A DNA stretch of 64,000 nt from Streptomyces sp. AC512_CC834 (GTDB lineage: Bacteria; Actinomycetota; Actinomycetes; Streptomycetales; Streptomycetaceae): assembly GCF_019049325.1 (NCBI RefSeq), contig NZ_JAGMUO010000101.1, positions 112,557 through 176,556 on the forward strand. Direction: 5' to 3'. The notes beneath the pieces are model-generated. The model was not told the origin of the DNA and did no database searches. It saw only the letters and a list, made by a program, of their open reading frames with translations. Made by a program: the position numbers and the translations under genes. Each line of letters begins with the position of its first letter. Position 1 is the first letter of the stretch. Positions 1 through 7,849 of the stretch are shown here, piece by piece.

Positions 1-1852
1 TCAGGGCCGTGCGCAGCTTGGCCGGGGTGAGGTCGATGCGGGCCTGCTTCGCCGCCGACAGGAGCAGCGCGGAGGCGCCCGCGGCCTGCGGGGAGGCCAT
101 CGAGGTGCCCTGGAGCATGCCGTAGCCGGCCGGGAGGTCGTAGCCCGCCTCCGGGACCGGGGCGCCGGACATCCAGGTCTGGATGGAGTTGATCGCGGCG
201 CCGGGCGCGGTCAGCGTCGGCGTGAAGCCGCCGTCCTCACGCGGGCCGCGCGAGGAGAACGGCATCATCTGGTACCTGGTCCGCACCGCGGAGCCGTAGT
301 TGGCGGCCCAGGTCTCGCGGGAGATGGACGCGCCGACCGAGATCACCTTGTCGGCGAGTCCGGGGTCGCCGATGGTGTTGGCGCCGGGGCCGGAGTTGCC
401 CGCGGAGATGACGAGCTGCACGCCGTAGGTGTCGATGAGGCGCGTGTACAGCTCGGCGCGCGCGTTGTTGCCGTCGTTGAGCGCGGGCAGGCCGCCGATC
501 GACATGTTGACGATGTCGACGTCGCGGTTGACGACGAGGTCGATCATGCCCTCGGTGAGCGCGACGTTGGTGCAGCCGCCGCTCCAGGTGCAGGCGCGCG
601 AGGAGACGATCTGCGCGCCGGGGGCGGCGCCGTCCATCCGGCCGCCGAACAGCCCGTTGGCGGCGGCGAGTCCGGCGACGTGCGTGCCGTGCTCGGACTC
701 GATGACGCCGATGTTGACGAAGTCCGCCTTGGCACCGGCGGAGTTGTAGACGACGTTCTTGCGGATCTCGACGACGAAGGGCTGGCGCTCGGCCACGTCC
801 GTCTTCGGGTCGTCGGTGCCGAAGTAGCCGACCTGGAAGCCGTCCTTGTAGGGCTTCATCGGCTTGTCGTCGGAGAAGTCGTGGTTGTCGTTCAGGTCGA
901 CGCGGACCGTGCCGGCCTTCGCGTCGTACAGGACGCCCCAGGAGTCGGTGGTGTCGCCGTCCCGGTTGGCGTCGCCCGCGGCGTCACCGCCGGTGGTGTA
1001 GGACTCCAGGAAGGTGCTGACCCGGTACGAGCCGGCGGGCGCCGTCCACGTCTGCCCGCCGTAGGTGAAGGTGGGGCCGGAGACGGCGGTGGTCATCGGG
1101 CGCCAGGTCCGGTCGCCGTCGACGACGGGGTCGGTCGCGGTGACCCAGTCGACGATCTTGCGTTCGCCGGTGGTGGTCTTCTGCAGCGCCGGGTGGGCGA
1201 GGTCGACGCCCGAGTCGAGGATGCCGATGGTGATCCCGCGGCCGTCCGACTTCGGGTGCCTCTTCACGAAGTCGACGGCGCCCGTCTCGAAGGACGGGTT
1301 GTACGGGTTCTTGGCCGGGGTCCAGCGGTTCGGGCCGCGGTAGTGGTTGCGGCTCTTGTGCGACGCGGCGCCCTCGGCCATGTCCGCGCCCGGCGTCGGG
1401 TCGTCCAGCGGTATCTCCTCGCGCAGGTCGATGCCGTGCACGGAGGAGAGCTTCGCGGCGGCCGCGATGGCCGAGTCCGCCTTGGCGGTGGGGACGGTGG
1501 CGCGGACGTAGCCCAGCTCGTCGTAGGTGCGGCCGACGGTGCCGCCGGCGACCGCGTCCAGGTCCTTCGCCACCTGCTCGGTCCGGCCCGGCGCGGTGGC
1601 GACCATCATCGTGACGTTCTTCTCGCCGCCGGCCTTCGCCTCGGCGAGCAGGTCCGCGTCGTCGGAACCGAGCTTGTCGTGCGCGGACTTGACGGAGGCG
1701 TCGACGGGGGGCGCGGTCGCCGGACCGTCGGCGGCGAGGGCCACGGGGACGGGCCCGACCGCGGCGAGCGCGGCGACGAGGCCGGCGGCCAGGGCGATGC
1801 GGGCCGCGCGTCTCGCGCCCGGTATCGGTTCCCGCTGAGGGCTGTGGGTCAT
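1..1852 (-). CDS. Secreted S8 family subtilisin-like serine protease (C-terminus cut off by window start)
   Basis: This is an extracellular subtilase. The visible 617 residues begin with a signal peptide: a twin-arginine-like basic stretch, a long Ala/Val/Leu core and an ALAAD-type cleavage region near residues 35-40. The catalytic triad is clear: Asp213 in ILDSGVD, His388 in HGTHVAG and Ser584 in GTSMASP. The oxyanion-hole Asn lies in ISAGNSGPG. The segment of about 170 residues before the Asp region fits an inhibitor-type propeptide, and the long stretch between Asp and His suggests an inserted domain. I chose ATG 1852 because an AAGGG sequence sits 6 nt before it; an in-frame ATG at 1858 overlaps that ribosome site. 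The gene runs off the left edge, so its full length and C-terminal domains are unknown. The substrate cannot be predicted. Confidence 0.93.
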   Translation of the reverse strand, partial: MTHSPQREPIPGARRAARIALAAGLVAALAAVGPVPVALAADGPATAPPVDASVKSAHDKLGSDDADLLAEAKAGGEKNVTMMVATAPGRTEQVAKDLDAVAGGTVGRTYDELGYVRATVPTAKADSAIAAAAKLSSVHGIDLREEIPLDDPTPGADMAEGAASHKSRNHYRGPNRWTPAKNPYNPSFETGAVDFVKRHPKSDGRGITIGILDSGVDLAHPALQKTTTGERKIVDWVTATDPVVDGDRTWRPMTTAVSGPTFTYGGQTWTAPAGSYRVSTFLESYTTGGDAAGDANRDGDTTDSWGVLYDAKAGTVRVDLNDNHDFSDDKPMKPYKDGFQVGYFGTDDPKTDVAERQPFVVEIRKNVVYNSAGAKADFVNIGVIESEHGTHVAGLAAANGLFGGRMDGAAPGAQIVSSRACTWSGGCTNVALTEGMIDLVVNRDVDIVNMSIGGLPALNDGNNARAELYTRLIDTYGVQLVISAGNSGPGANTIGDPGLADKVISVGASISRETWAANYGSAVRTRYQMMPFSSRGPREDGGFTPTLTAPGAAINSIQTWMSGAPVPEAGYDLPAGYGMLQGTSMASPQAAGASALLLSAAKQARIDLTPAKLRTAL

Positions 1853-2080
1853 CGGCATCCCTTGTAGGTGAGGGAACGTGGGGAACGACCAAGGCCGATC
1901 GGCCCTGGCCGACGCAGTCCGGAATCCGATCCCGGACGACCGCTCAGCTTTACTCAAGGGATCACTGTTTGGGGAGAGTTGTCCGGGACGGGATGGAGCC
2001 ATGGCGTACTTCCGCCATACGCCATCGCGGACACAAGGGGCGGGCCGTGACAATCCCGGGCCATGACGATCCCGGGCCAT
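1853..2080. other. Upstream region of the subtilase gene
   Basis: This stretch holds no credible gene. It contains AT-richer promoter-like sequence before the protease gene around 1930-2010. A 13-bp direct repeat (TCCCGGGCCATGA) occurs at 2053-2065 and 2069-2081. Confidence 0.4.
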
Positions 2081-2121
2081 GAGGAGGGGCCGCCGGGTTT
2101 CGCACCCGGCGGCCCCTCCTC
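2081..2121 (-). terminator. Strong hairpin terminator after the AbiEi/DUF559 gene
   Basis: A perfect 18-bp stem (2081-2098 with 2104-2121) encloses a 5-nt loop TTCGC. It lies just downstream of the minus-strand gene ending at 2152. There is no U tract, as is usual in Streptomyces. Confidence 0.8.
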
Positions 2122-2151
2122 TCCCCTCCTGGCGACCGCCCCGGTCCGTCA

Positions 2152-3225
2152 CTACCGGGGCAGCACCACGACGTACGCCGCGGGTTCCCGGTCCCCGGCC
2201 GCCATCAACGCCGTACGGACCACGGCAGCCTGGTGCTCGAGGGAGTCCCGCAGCCCCCGCGCGGTGAGGTGTACGACCGTGATGCCCAGGCGTTCCAGGT
2301 GCTCGCGCTTGCGGGCGTGTTCCGCACCGGCGGCGTCGTCCTCCTGCTGCCGGTGGGCCCGGGTGTCCAGCTCCAGCGCCACCGCCTGCTCGGGCCAGAA
2401 GGCGTCCACACCGCCCAGGTGGGGGCCGCCGGGCAGGCGCAGGTCGACGTTCCAGACCGGCTCCGGCAGGGCGTGCTCGCGCACCATCCGGTACAGCCGC
2501 TGCTCGGCCAGCGCCCGCCCCTCGGCGACCAGCGAGTCCACGGCGTCCACCACGTGCGGGCGGCTGAGCAGCCGGGCCCGGTTCAGCTCCCGGACCACCG
2601 CGGCCGGCTCGCAGTGCCCGCCGCGCACCGCCTCCGTCAGCAGCCGGCGCACCGCTCCCGGGTCGGTCAGCTCGGCCACCGCGTCCGCCAGGGCCCGCGC
2701 CACCGGCGCCACCGGAACCCCGGTCAGCTCCACGGCCGTGGGCAGCGCGGTGGTGCGGACGATGCGCGCGCAGCCCGTCGTACGCAGCCGGCGCAGCCGC
2801 GGGACCAGGACGTCGATGAGGTCCAGGGACGGCAGCGGGGGAGCGGCGGAGAATCCGTGCAGCGTCAGCGCGGCCAGGCCCGTGATCATCGCCTCCGCGT
2901 AGGCGGGGACGGGCGGGTGCTCCGGCCCCGGCTGGACCGGCACGGACGCGGCCGCGCCGGGGGCGGCCGCGCCGGGGGTGCGTTCCCGTGCCGCGTAGAG
3001 CAGCACCGCGTGCAGGCGCTCCTCGCTGGTCGGCGGTCCCGGGTGGAGCAGGACGACGTTCGGGAGGAGTTGCTGCCACGGCCCGCCGGGGCGGCACTGC
3101 TCGTTGGTCTCGGCGGCGGAGACACCGTGCGCCCGCAACTGGGCGGCCGTCAGCAGCCGGCGACGGCCGTCGGCCAGGTCGTGGAGCGGGCGGGGGCGGG
3201 GGGAGAGCGGGGTGTTGTGCGTCAT
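2152..3225 (-). CDS. AbiEi-type winged-helix / DUF559 (Vsr-like nuclease fold) protein
   Basis: The 357-residue protein resembles the widespread actinobacterial proteins annotated as type IV toxin-antitoxin AbiEi-family antitoxins with a C-terminal DUF559 domain. The first 60 residues (LLTAAQLRAHGVS, then a conserved Trp and hydrophobic strands) fit the AbiEi-like helix-turn-helix. The C-terminal third contains GGVDAFWPEQAVALELD followed by basic helices and a GITVVHLT strand, the acidic pattern expected of a restriction-endonuclease-like (Vsr) core. No toxin partner is adjacent, so a classical toxin-antitoxin role is doubtful. GGAAAG lies about 9 nt before ATG 3225. The function is unproven; the family assignment is fairly secure. 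Confidence 0.7.
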   Translation of the reverse strand: MTHNTPLSPRPRPLHDLADGRRRLLTAAQLRAHGVSAAETNEQCRPGGPWQQLLPNVVLLHPGPPTSEERLHAVLLYAARERTPGAAAPGAAASVPVQPGPEHPPVPAYAEAMITGLAALTLHGFSAAPPLPSLDLIDVLVPRLRRLRTTGCARIVRTTALPTAVELTGVPVAPVARALADAVAELTDPGAVRRLLTEAVRGGHCEPAAVVRELNRARLLSRPHVVDAVDSLVAEGRALAEQRLYRMVREHALPEPVWNVDLRLPGGPHLGGVDAFWPEQAVALELDTRAHRQQEDDAAGAEHARKREHLERLGITVVHLTARGLRDSLEHQAAVVRTALMAAGDREPAAYVVVLPR

Positions 3226-3328
3226 GACCGGGGGCTTTCCCGCGCCCGATCCGTCCCTTAACCGCTGTTACACGCTCATCGCCAAACCGGGACAAGGCCG
3301 GACTAAAGGACGGGTGTTCGGATGCCGA

Positions 3329-3361
3329 AACCCCTGGTCCGAATGGGTGGGACCAGGGGTT
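3329..3361 (-). terminator. Hairpin terminator downstream of pepN
   Basis: A 12-bp stem AACCCCTGGTCC / GGACCAGGGGTT with a 9-nt loop lies about 100 bp downstream of the pepN stop and before the convergent side of the neighbouring gene. It is a likely intrinsic terminator. Confidence 0.7.
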
Positions 3362-3464
3362 ACGGCCGCAGTGCACTCATCTTGTAACGATGACTGAGCG
3401 CCCAATCATTGGCCAGAGATCGGCCAGGCATCGGTGGTCGGAGATCGGATGGGCCTGCAAGGTG

Positions 3465-6047
3465 TCAGCGGCCTCCCGCCGTCGCGTCGCACGCCTGTGC
3501 CCGCAGTGCCCGCGCCAGGTCGTCCCGCGCCTCGAGGACCAGCCGGCGCAGCGCGGGCGCGGCGTCCTCGTGCGCGGACAGCCACGCGTCCGTCGCGTCC
3601 AGCGTGTCCCGGGAGTCCCGCAGCGACGGGAACAGGCCCCGGACCACGTCCATCCCGATCTGGATGGACCGCTCGGCCCACACCCGCTCGATCGCCGCGA
3701 AGTACTTCTCGGTGTACGGCGCGAGCAGTTGCCGCTGCGAGGCCTGCGCGAAGCCCGCGATGGTCGCCTCCACCAGCGCGTTGGACAGCGCGTCGGACTC
3801 CACGACCTGCGCCCAGGCCTGCGCCTTCACCGCCGTCGAGGGACGGGCGGCCAGACAGCGCACCTGGTGCCGCTTGCCGGAGGCCGTGTCGTCGCGGGCC
3901 AGCTCGGCGGCCAGCACGCCCTCGTCGACGGCGCCGTGGGCCGCGAGCGGGGCCAGGAACGCCCAGCGCAGCTCCTGGTCCACGTCAAGCCCGTCGATCT
4001 TCTCGGTGCCCTCCAGCAGGCCCCGCAGCAGAGCCAGTTCCCCCTCGTCGGACGCCACCGACGCGAAGAACCGTGCCCACGCGAGCTGCTGCTCACCGCC
4101 CGGCGCCGCGTCCCGAAGCGCACGCAGCGCGCCCTCGCCGAGCAGCCGGCCGCCGGTCTCCCGCCAGTCGGGTGCCGCGTAGTGCGTCAGCGCCGAGTTC
4201 GTCCAGGCGTGCAGCATCTGCAGGACGCCGATGTCCGACTCGCGTCCCGCGAACCGCAGTACCAGCCCGGCGAAGTCCCGCGTCGGCAGCAGCGCGTCCC
4301 GCGTCATGTTCCACAGCGCCGACCAGCACAGCGCACGGGCCAGCGGGTCGGTCAGCGCGCCCAGGTGCTCGCGCAGCGTCGCCAGCGAGGTCTCGTCGAA
4401 GCGCGTCTTGCAGTACGTCAGGTCGTCGTCGTTGACCAGGACCAGCTCGGGCGCCTCGGCACCGGCCAGCTCCGTCACCACCGTGCGCGGCCCCTCGACG
4501 TCCACCTCGGCGCGCGCGTACCGCTCCAGCGCGCCCTCGGCCGTACGCCGGTACAGACCCACCGCGACGCGGTGCGGGCGCAGTTCGGGGTGCGACTCGG
4601 TGGCCTCCTGCACGACCGCCAGCTCGTCGACCGTGCCCGCCGCGCTCAGCAGCACCTGCGGGGTCAGCGAGTTGACGCCCGCCGTCTGGAGCCAGGAGCG
4701 CGCCCAGGCCGCCATGTCCCGTCCGCTGGTCTCCTCAAGGACCGACAGCAGATCACCCAGCCGGGTGTTGCCGTACGCGTGCCGCTTGAAGTAGCGCCGG
4801 GCGCCCTCCAGGAACGCGTCCTGCCCGGCGTACGCCACCAGTTGCTTCAGCACCGAGGCACCCTTGGCGTAGGTGATGCCGTCGAAGTTGAGCTTGGCGT
4901 CCTCCAGGTCACGGATGTCGGCCGTGATCGGGTGGGTGGAGGGGAGCTGGTCGGCGCGGTAGGCCCAGGCCTTGCGGCGGTTGGCGAAGGTGATCCAGGC
5001 GTCCTTGAAGCGGGTCGCGCCGACGTTCGCGAACGCGCCCATGAAGTCGGCGAAGGACTCCTTCAGCCACAGGTCGTCCCACCACTCCATGGTGACCAGG
5101 TCGCCGAACCACATGTGCGCCATCTCGTGCAGGATCGTGTTGGCACGGCCCTCGTACGACGCCCGCGTCACCTTCCCGCGGAAGATGTACTCCTCCCGGA
5201 AGGTCACCATCCCCGGGTTCTCCATCGCGCCGAGGTTGTACTCCGGCACGAACGCCTGGTCGTACTTCCCGAAGGGGTACGGGTAGTCGAAGCGGTCGTG
5301 GAAGAAGTCCAGGCCCTGCTTGGTGATCAGGAAGACGTCGTCGGCGTCGAAGTGCGGCGCCAGACCCTTCCGGCACAGCGCGCCCAGCGGGATCTCCAGC
5401 CGCGTGCCGTCCTCCAGTACACGCTCGTAGGAGTCCGTGACGTAGTGGTAGGGACCGGCGACGACACACGTGATGTACGTCGAGATCGGCTTCGTCTCCG
5501 CGAACCGCCACACCCCGTCGACGCGCTCACCGGCGCCGTTGCTCCACACCGTCCACTCCTCCGGCGCCCGCACCTCGAAACGGAAGGGCGCCTTGAGGTC
5601 CGGCTGCTCGAAGTTGGCGAAGACCCGGCGCGAGTCGGCCGGCTCGTACTGGGTGTACAGGTACACCTCGCCGTCCTCGGGGTCGACGAAGCGGTGCAGG
5701 CCCTCGCCGGTGCGGGAGTAGGCGCACTGGGCGTCGACCACCAGCTCGTTGTCGGCGGCCAGGTCCTCCAGGACGATCCGGGAGCCGTCGAAGACCTCGC
5801 TCGGGTCGAGATCGCGGCCGTTGAGACAGACGGCGGTGACACTCGGCGCGATCAGGTCGGCGAAGCTGCTCGCGCCCGGCTCGTTGCAGCGGAAACGGAG
5901 CGTGGTGACGGAGCGGAAGGTGCGGGGACCCTCGCCCCGCACGTCACCGGTGGCCGAGCGCACGTCGAGGGACACCTCGTACCCGTCGACGGACAGCAGG
6001 GCGGCCCGCTCCCGGGCCTCGTCGCGGGACAGATTCTCACCGGGCAC
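3465..6047 (-). CDS. pepN: Aminopeptidase N (M1 zinc metallopeptidase)
   Basis: PepN removes N-terminal residues from peptides in the cytoplasm. The 860-residue length matches actinobacterial PepN. The exopeptidase motif GAMEN is at residues 273-277. The zinc site HExxH-(18)-E is complete, with His307, Glu308, His311 and Glu330 in HEMAHMWFGD and WLKESFADF. The C-terminal third is the helical ERAP1-like domain. The reading frame stays open well upstream, but GTG 6047 gives the usual start (V-PGENLSRDEAR) and has GGGAG about 8 nt before it; the extra upstream codons are poorly protein-like. It is divergent from the nitroreductase-like gene at 6223 across a 175-bp shared promoter region. Confidence 0.95.
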   Translation of the reverse strand: MPGENLSRDEARERAALLSVDGYEVSLDVRSATGDVRGEGPRTFRSVTTLRFRCNEPGASSFADLIAPSVTAVCLNGRDLDPSEVFDGSRIVLEDLAADNELVVDAQCAYSRTGEGLHRFVDPEDGEVYLYTQYEPADSRRVFANFEQPDLKAPFRFEVRAPEEWTVWSNGAGERVDGVWRFAETKPISTYITCVVAGPYHYVTDSYERVLEDGTRLEIPLGALCRKGLAPHFDADDVFLITKQGLDFFHDRFDYPYPFGKYDQAFVPEYNLGAMENPGMVTFREEYIFRGKVTRASYEGRANTILHEMAHMWFGDLVTMEWWDDLWLKESFADFMGAFANVGATRFKDAWITFANRRKAWAYRADQLPSTHPITADIRDLEDAKLNFDGITYAKGASVLKQLVAYAGQDAFLEGARRYFKRHAYGNTRLGDLLSVLEETSGRDMAAWARSWLQTAGVNSLTPQVLLSAAGTVDELAVVQEATESHPELRPHRVAVGLYRRTAEGALERYARAEVDVEGPRTVVTELAGAEAPELVLVNDDDLTYCKTRFDETSLATLREHLGALTDPLARALCWSALWNMTRDALLPTRDFAGLVLRFAGRESDIGVLQMLHAWTNSALTHYAAPDWRETGGRLLGEGALRALRDAAPGGEQQLAWARFFASVASDEGELALLRGLLEGTEKIDGLDVDQELRWAFLAPLAAHGAVDEGVLAAELARDDTASGKRHQVRCLAARPSTAVKAQAWAQVVESDALSNALVEATIAGFAQASQRQLLAPYTEKYFAAIERVWAERSIQIGMDVVRGLFPSLRDSRDTLDATDAWLSAHEDAAPALRRLVLEARDDLARALRAQACDATAGGR

Positions 6048-6222
6048 GGGCGGCACTCCCTCGGGTGTGTTCAGTATGCGGACAGCTCCGATCCTGCCAT
6101 GCGGTCCTGACACGCGGCAGCCGGGAACGGGGACGGGAACGGGTGGGACGACCGGGAATGGGCGGGGCGACCGCTCGGTTGGCCCGAGAAAGACTTGCCT
6201 GCGCCGCCTCTTGAGGAGAGAC

Positions 6223-6870
6223 ATGTCGGAGATGTCGGAGAAGACCCCCGTCGACTTCTGGTTCGACCCGCTGTGCCCCTGGGCCTGGATGACCTCCCGC
6301 TGGGTCCTGGAGGTGGAGAAGGTCCGGGACATCGAGGTTCGCTGGCATGTGATGAGCCTCGCGGTCCTCAACGAGGACAAGCTCGACGACCTGCCCGCCG
6401 AGTACCGCGAGATGCTCGAGGTCAAGGCGTGGGGCCCGGTCCGTGTCGTCATCGCGGCCCAGGAGGAGCACGGCCAGGAGGTGCTCGGCGACCTCTACAC
6501 GGCGCTCGGCACCCGCATCCACAACCAGGAGGAGGGCCCGGGCAGGGACACGGTCGCCGCCGCTCTGAAGGACGCCGGCCTGCCCGAATCCCTCATGGAC
6601 CACTGGGACACCACCCCGTACGAGCCGCAACTGCGCGCCTCCCACAAGGAGGGCATCGACAAGGTCGGCCAGGAGGTCGGCACCCCGGTCATCGCCGTGC
6701 CCGGCGCCGACGGCGGCCAGCTCGCCTTCTTCGGCCCGGTCGTCACCCCCGCCCCCAAGGGCGAGGACGCGGCCAGGCTCTGGGACGGCACCCTCGCGGT
6801 GGCCTCCGTGCCGGGCTTCTACGAGATCAAGCGCACCCGCACCAAGGGCCCGGACTTCAGCAACCTGTAG
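6223..6870 (+). CDS. DsbA-family thioredoxin-fold protein, mycothiol-dependent nitroreductase (Rv2466c) type
   Basis: The 215-residue protein has the DsbA architecture and follows the Mycobacterium Rv2466c family closely (DFWFDPLCPW near the N-terminus, then RDIEVRWHVMSL, AWGPVRV, GTPVIAVPG with the cis-Pro, and FELKRTRT-like ending). Rv2466c is known as a mycothiol-dependent reductase, so a cytoplasmic role in mycothiol redox chemistry is likely. Here the active site is Cys18-Pro-Trp-Ala21: the resolving Cys of CPWC is replaced by Ala, which favours a monothiol mechanism. GGAGAG precedes ATG 6223; the second Met (codon 4) is less well placed. It is a single-gene unit followed by a terminator. 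Confidence 0.85.
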   Translation: MSEMSEKTPVDFWFDPLCPWAWMTSRWVLEVEKVRDIEVRWHVMSLAVLNEDKLDDLPAEYREMLEVKAWGPVRVVIAAQEEHGQEVLGDLYTALGTRIHNQEEGPGRDTVAAALKDAGLPESLMDHWDTTPYEPQLRASHKEGIDKVGQEVGTPVIAVPGADGGQLAFFGPVVTPAPKGEDAARLWDGTLAVASVPGFYEIKRTRTKGPDFSNL

Positions 6871-6912
6871 ACAGCCCGTTCAAGGCAGGCCGTTGGACAG
6901 CCCGCACGCACA

Positions 6913-6949
6913 GGAAGCCCCCGCGAGTCACGTCCTCACGGGGGCTTCC
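6913..6949. terminator. Terminator between the DsbA-like gene and sodF
   Basis: An 11-bp stem GGAAGCCCCCG / CGGGGGCTTCC around a 15-nt loop lies 43 bp after the plus-strand gene and before the convergent sodF end. It probably serves the DsbA-like gene and possibly sodF read-through. Confidence 0.7.
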
Positions 6950-7030
6950 CTCATTCCGCCTGCCGGTGAAGGTTGAGAAGACGATCACGAGGCAGGACGA
7001 TCACGAGGCAGAACGATCAGGGGCGGGCTC

Positions 7031-7672
7031 TCACGGAGCCAGCAGCAGCGTGTTCGTGCGGGACTTGGCCGCCTCGTAGCGCTTCGCCACGTCCTGCCAG
7101 TTGACGACCGCCCACATGGCGTCGATGAAGTCGACCTTCTGGTTCCTGTACTGCAGGTAGAAGGCGTGCTCCCAGGCGTCGAAGACCAGGATCGGGGTGG
7201 CGCCCTGGCCGACGTTGCCCTGGTGGTCGTAGACCTGCTCGACGATCAGCCGGCCGCTCAGCGGTTCGTACGCCAGCACCCCCCAGCCCGAGCCCTGGGT
7301 GGTCGCGGCGGCCTTGGTGAGCTGCGCCTTGAAGCCGGCGTAGGAGCCGAAGGACTCGGCGATCGCGTCGGCGAGGTCACCGACGCCGTCGGCGGCCAGG
7401 GGCTCGCCGCCACCGTCGCCGGTCATGTTGTGCCAGTAGATCGAGTGCAGGATGTGGCCGGAGAGATGGAAGGCCAGATTCTTCTCCAGGCCGTTGATCG
7501 AGCCCCACGTCTCCTTGTCCCGCGCCTCGGCGAGCTGCTCCAGCGTGTCGTTGGCGCCCTTGACGTACGCGGCGTGGTGCTTGTCGTGGTGCAGCTCGAT
7601 GATCTCGGGGCTGATCACGGGGGCCAGCGCGGAGTAGTCGTACGGCAGTTCAGGAAGCGTGTAGACGGACAT
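7031..7672 (-). CDS. sodF: Iron (Fe/Fe-Zn type) superoxide dismutase
   Basis: SodF dismutates superoxide to hydrogen peroxide and oxygen in the cytoplasm. The 213-residue protein carries the full Fe/Mn-SOD signature: YDYSALAPVISPEIIELHH, HHAAYV, the GSGWGVL region, and DAWEHAFYLQY with the Asp and His metal ligands. GGAGGGG sits before ATG 7672. Streptomyces usually encodes a nickel enzyme (SodN) and this iron enzyme, which nickel-loaded Nur represses. A sequence matching the reported sodF Nur operator lies 24-40 bp upstream (separate entry), so the same control is expected. Metal choice (Fe rather than Mn) is inferred from the family and regulation. Confidence 0.95.
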   Translation of the reverse strand: MSVYTLPELPYDYSALAPVISPEIIELHHDKHHAAYVKGANDTLEQLAEARDKETWGSINGLEKNLAFHLSGHILHSIYWHNMTGDGGGEPLAADGVGDLADAIAESFGSYAGFKAQLTKAAATTQGSGWGVLAYEPLSGRLIVEQVYDHQGNVGQGATPILVFDAWEHAFYLQYRNQKVDFIDAMWAVVNWQDVAKRYEAAKSRTNTLLLAP

Positions 7673-7695
7673 GGCGGATCCCCTCCGACCTCTTA

Positions 7696-7712
7696 TTGCA
7701 AAAGGCTTGCAA
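7696..7712 (-). promoter_or_regulatory. Nur-type operator of sodF
   Basis: The palindrome TTGCA-N7-TGCAA lies just upstream of the sodF ribosome site. As I recall the literature, this pattern is the nickel-responsive element of Streptomyces sodF, bound by the Fur-family repressor Nur. The match here is exact; binding itself is inferred. Confidence 0.75.
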
Positions 7713-7787
7713 GTGCACGCTAGCAGCAAGAGGTCCCGAAGGCGCGGAGGGGCGTGCCGACGCACCCGAAAGGCCCTGCACCAGAAA

Positions 7788-7817
7788 GGCCCCCGCACGC
7801 GGACGCGTGCGGGGGCC
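7788..7817 (-). terminator. Terminator downstream of the amino-acid permease
   Basis: A perfect 13-bp stem (7788-7800 with 7805-7817) with a GGAC loop lies 33 bp after the permease stop on the minus strand. Confidence 0.8.
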
Positions 7818-7849
7818 TGGAAGGGAAGAAGAGGTACCGGGGGTGCCGG

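Noticed and set aside
3390..6110. A 906-codon plus-strand open frame
   Set aside because: It is antisense to pepN, whose zinc and GAMEN motifs identify the real frame.
5749..6222. An N-terminal extension of the DsbA-like protein or of PepN through the shared promoter region
   Set aside because: The frames are open, but the internal starts at 6223 and 6047 have ribosome sites and match the family N-termini.
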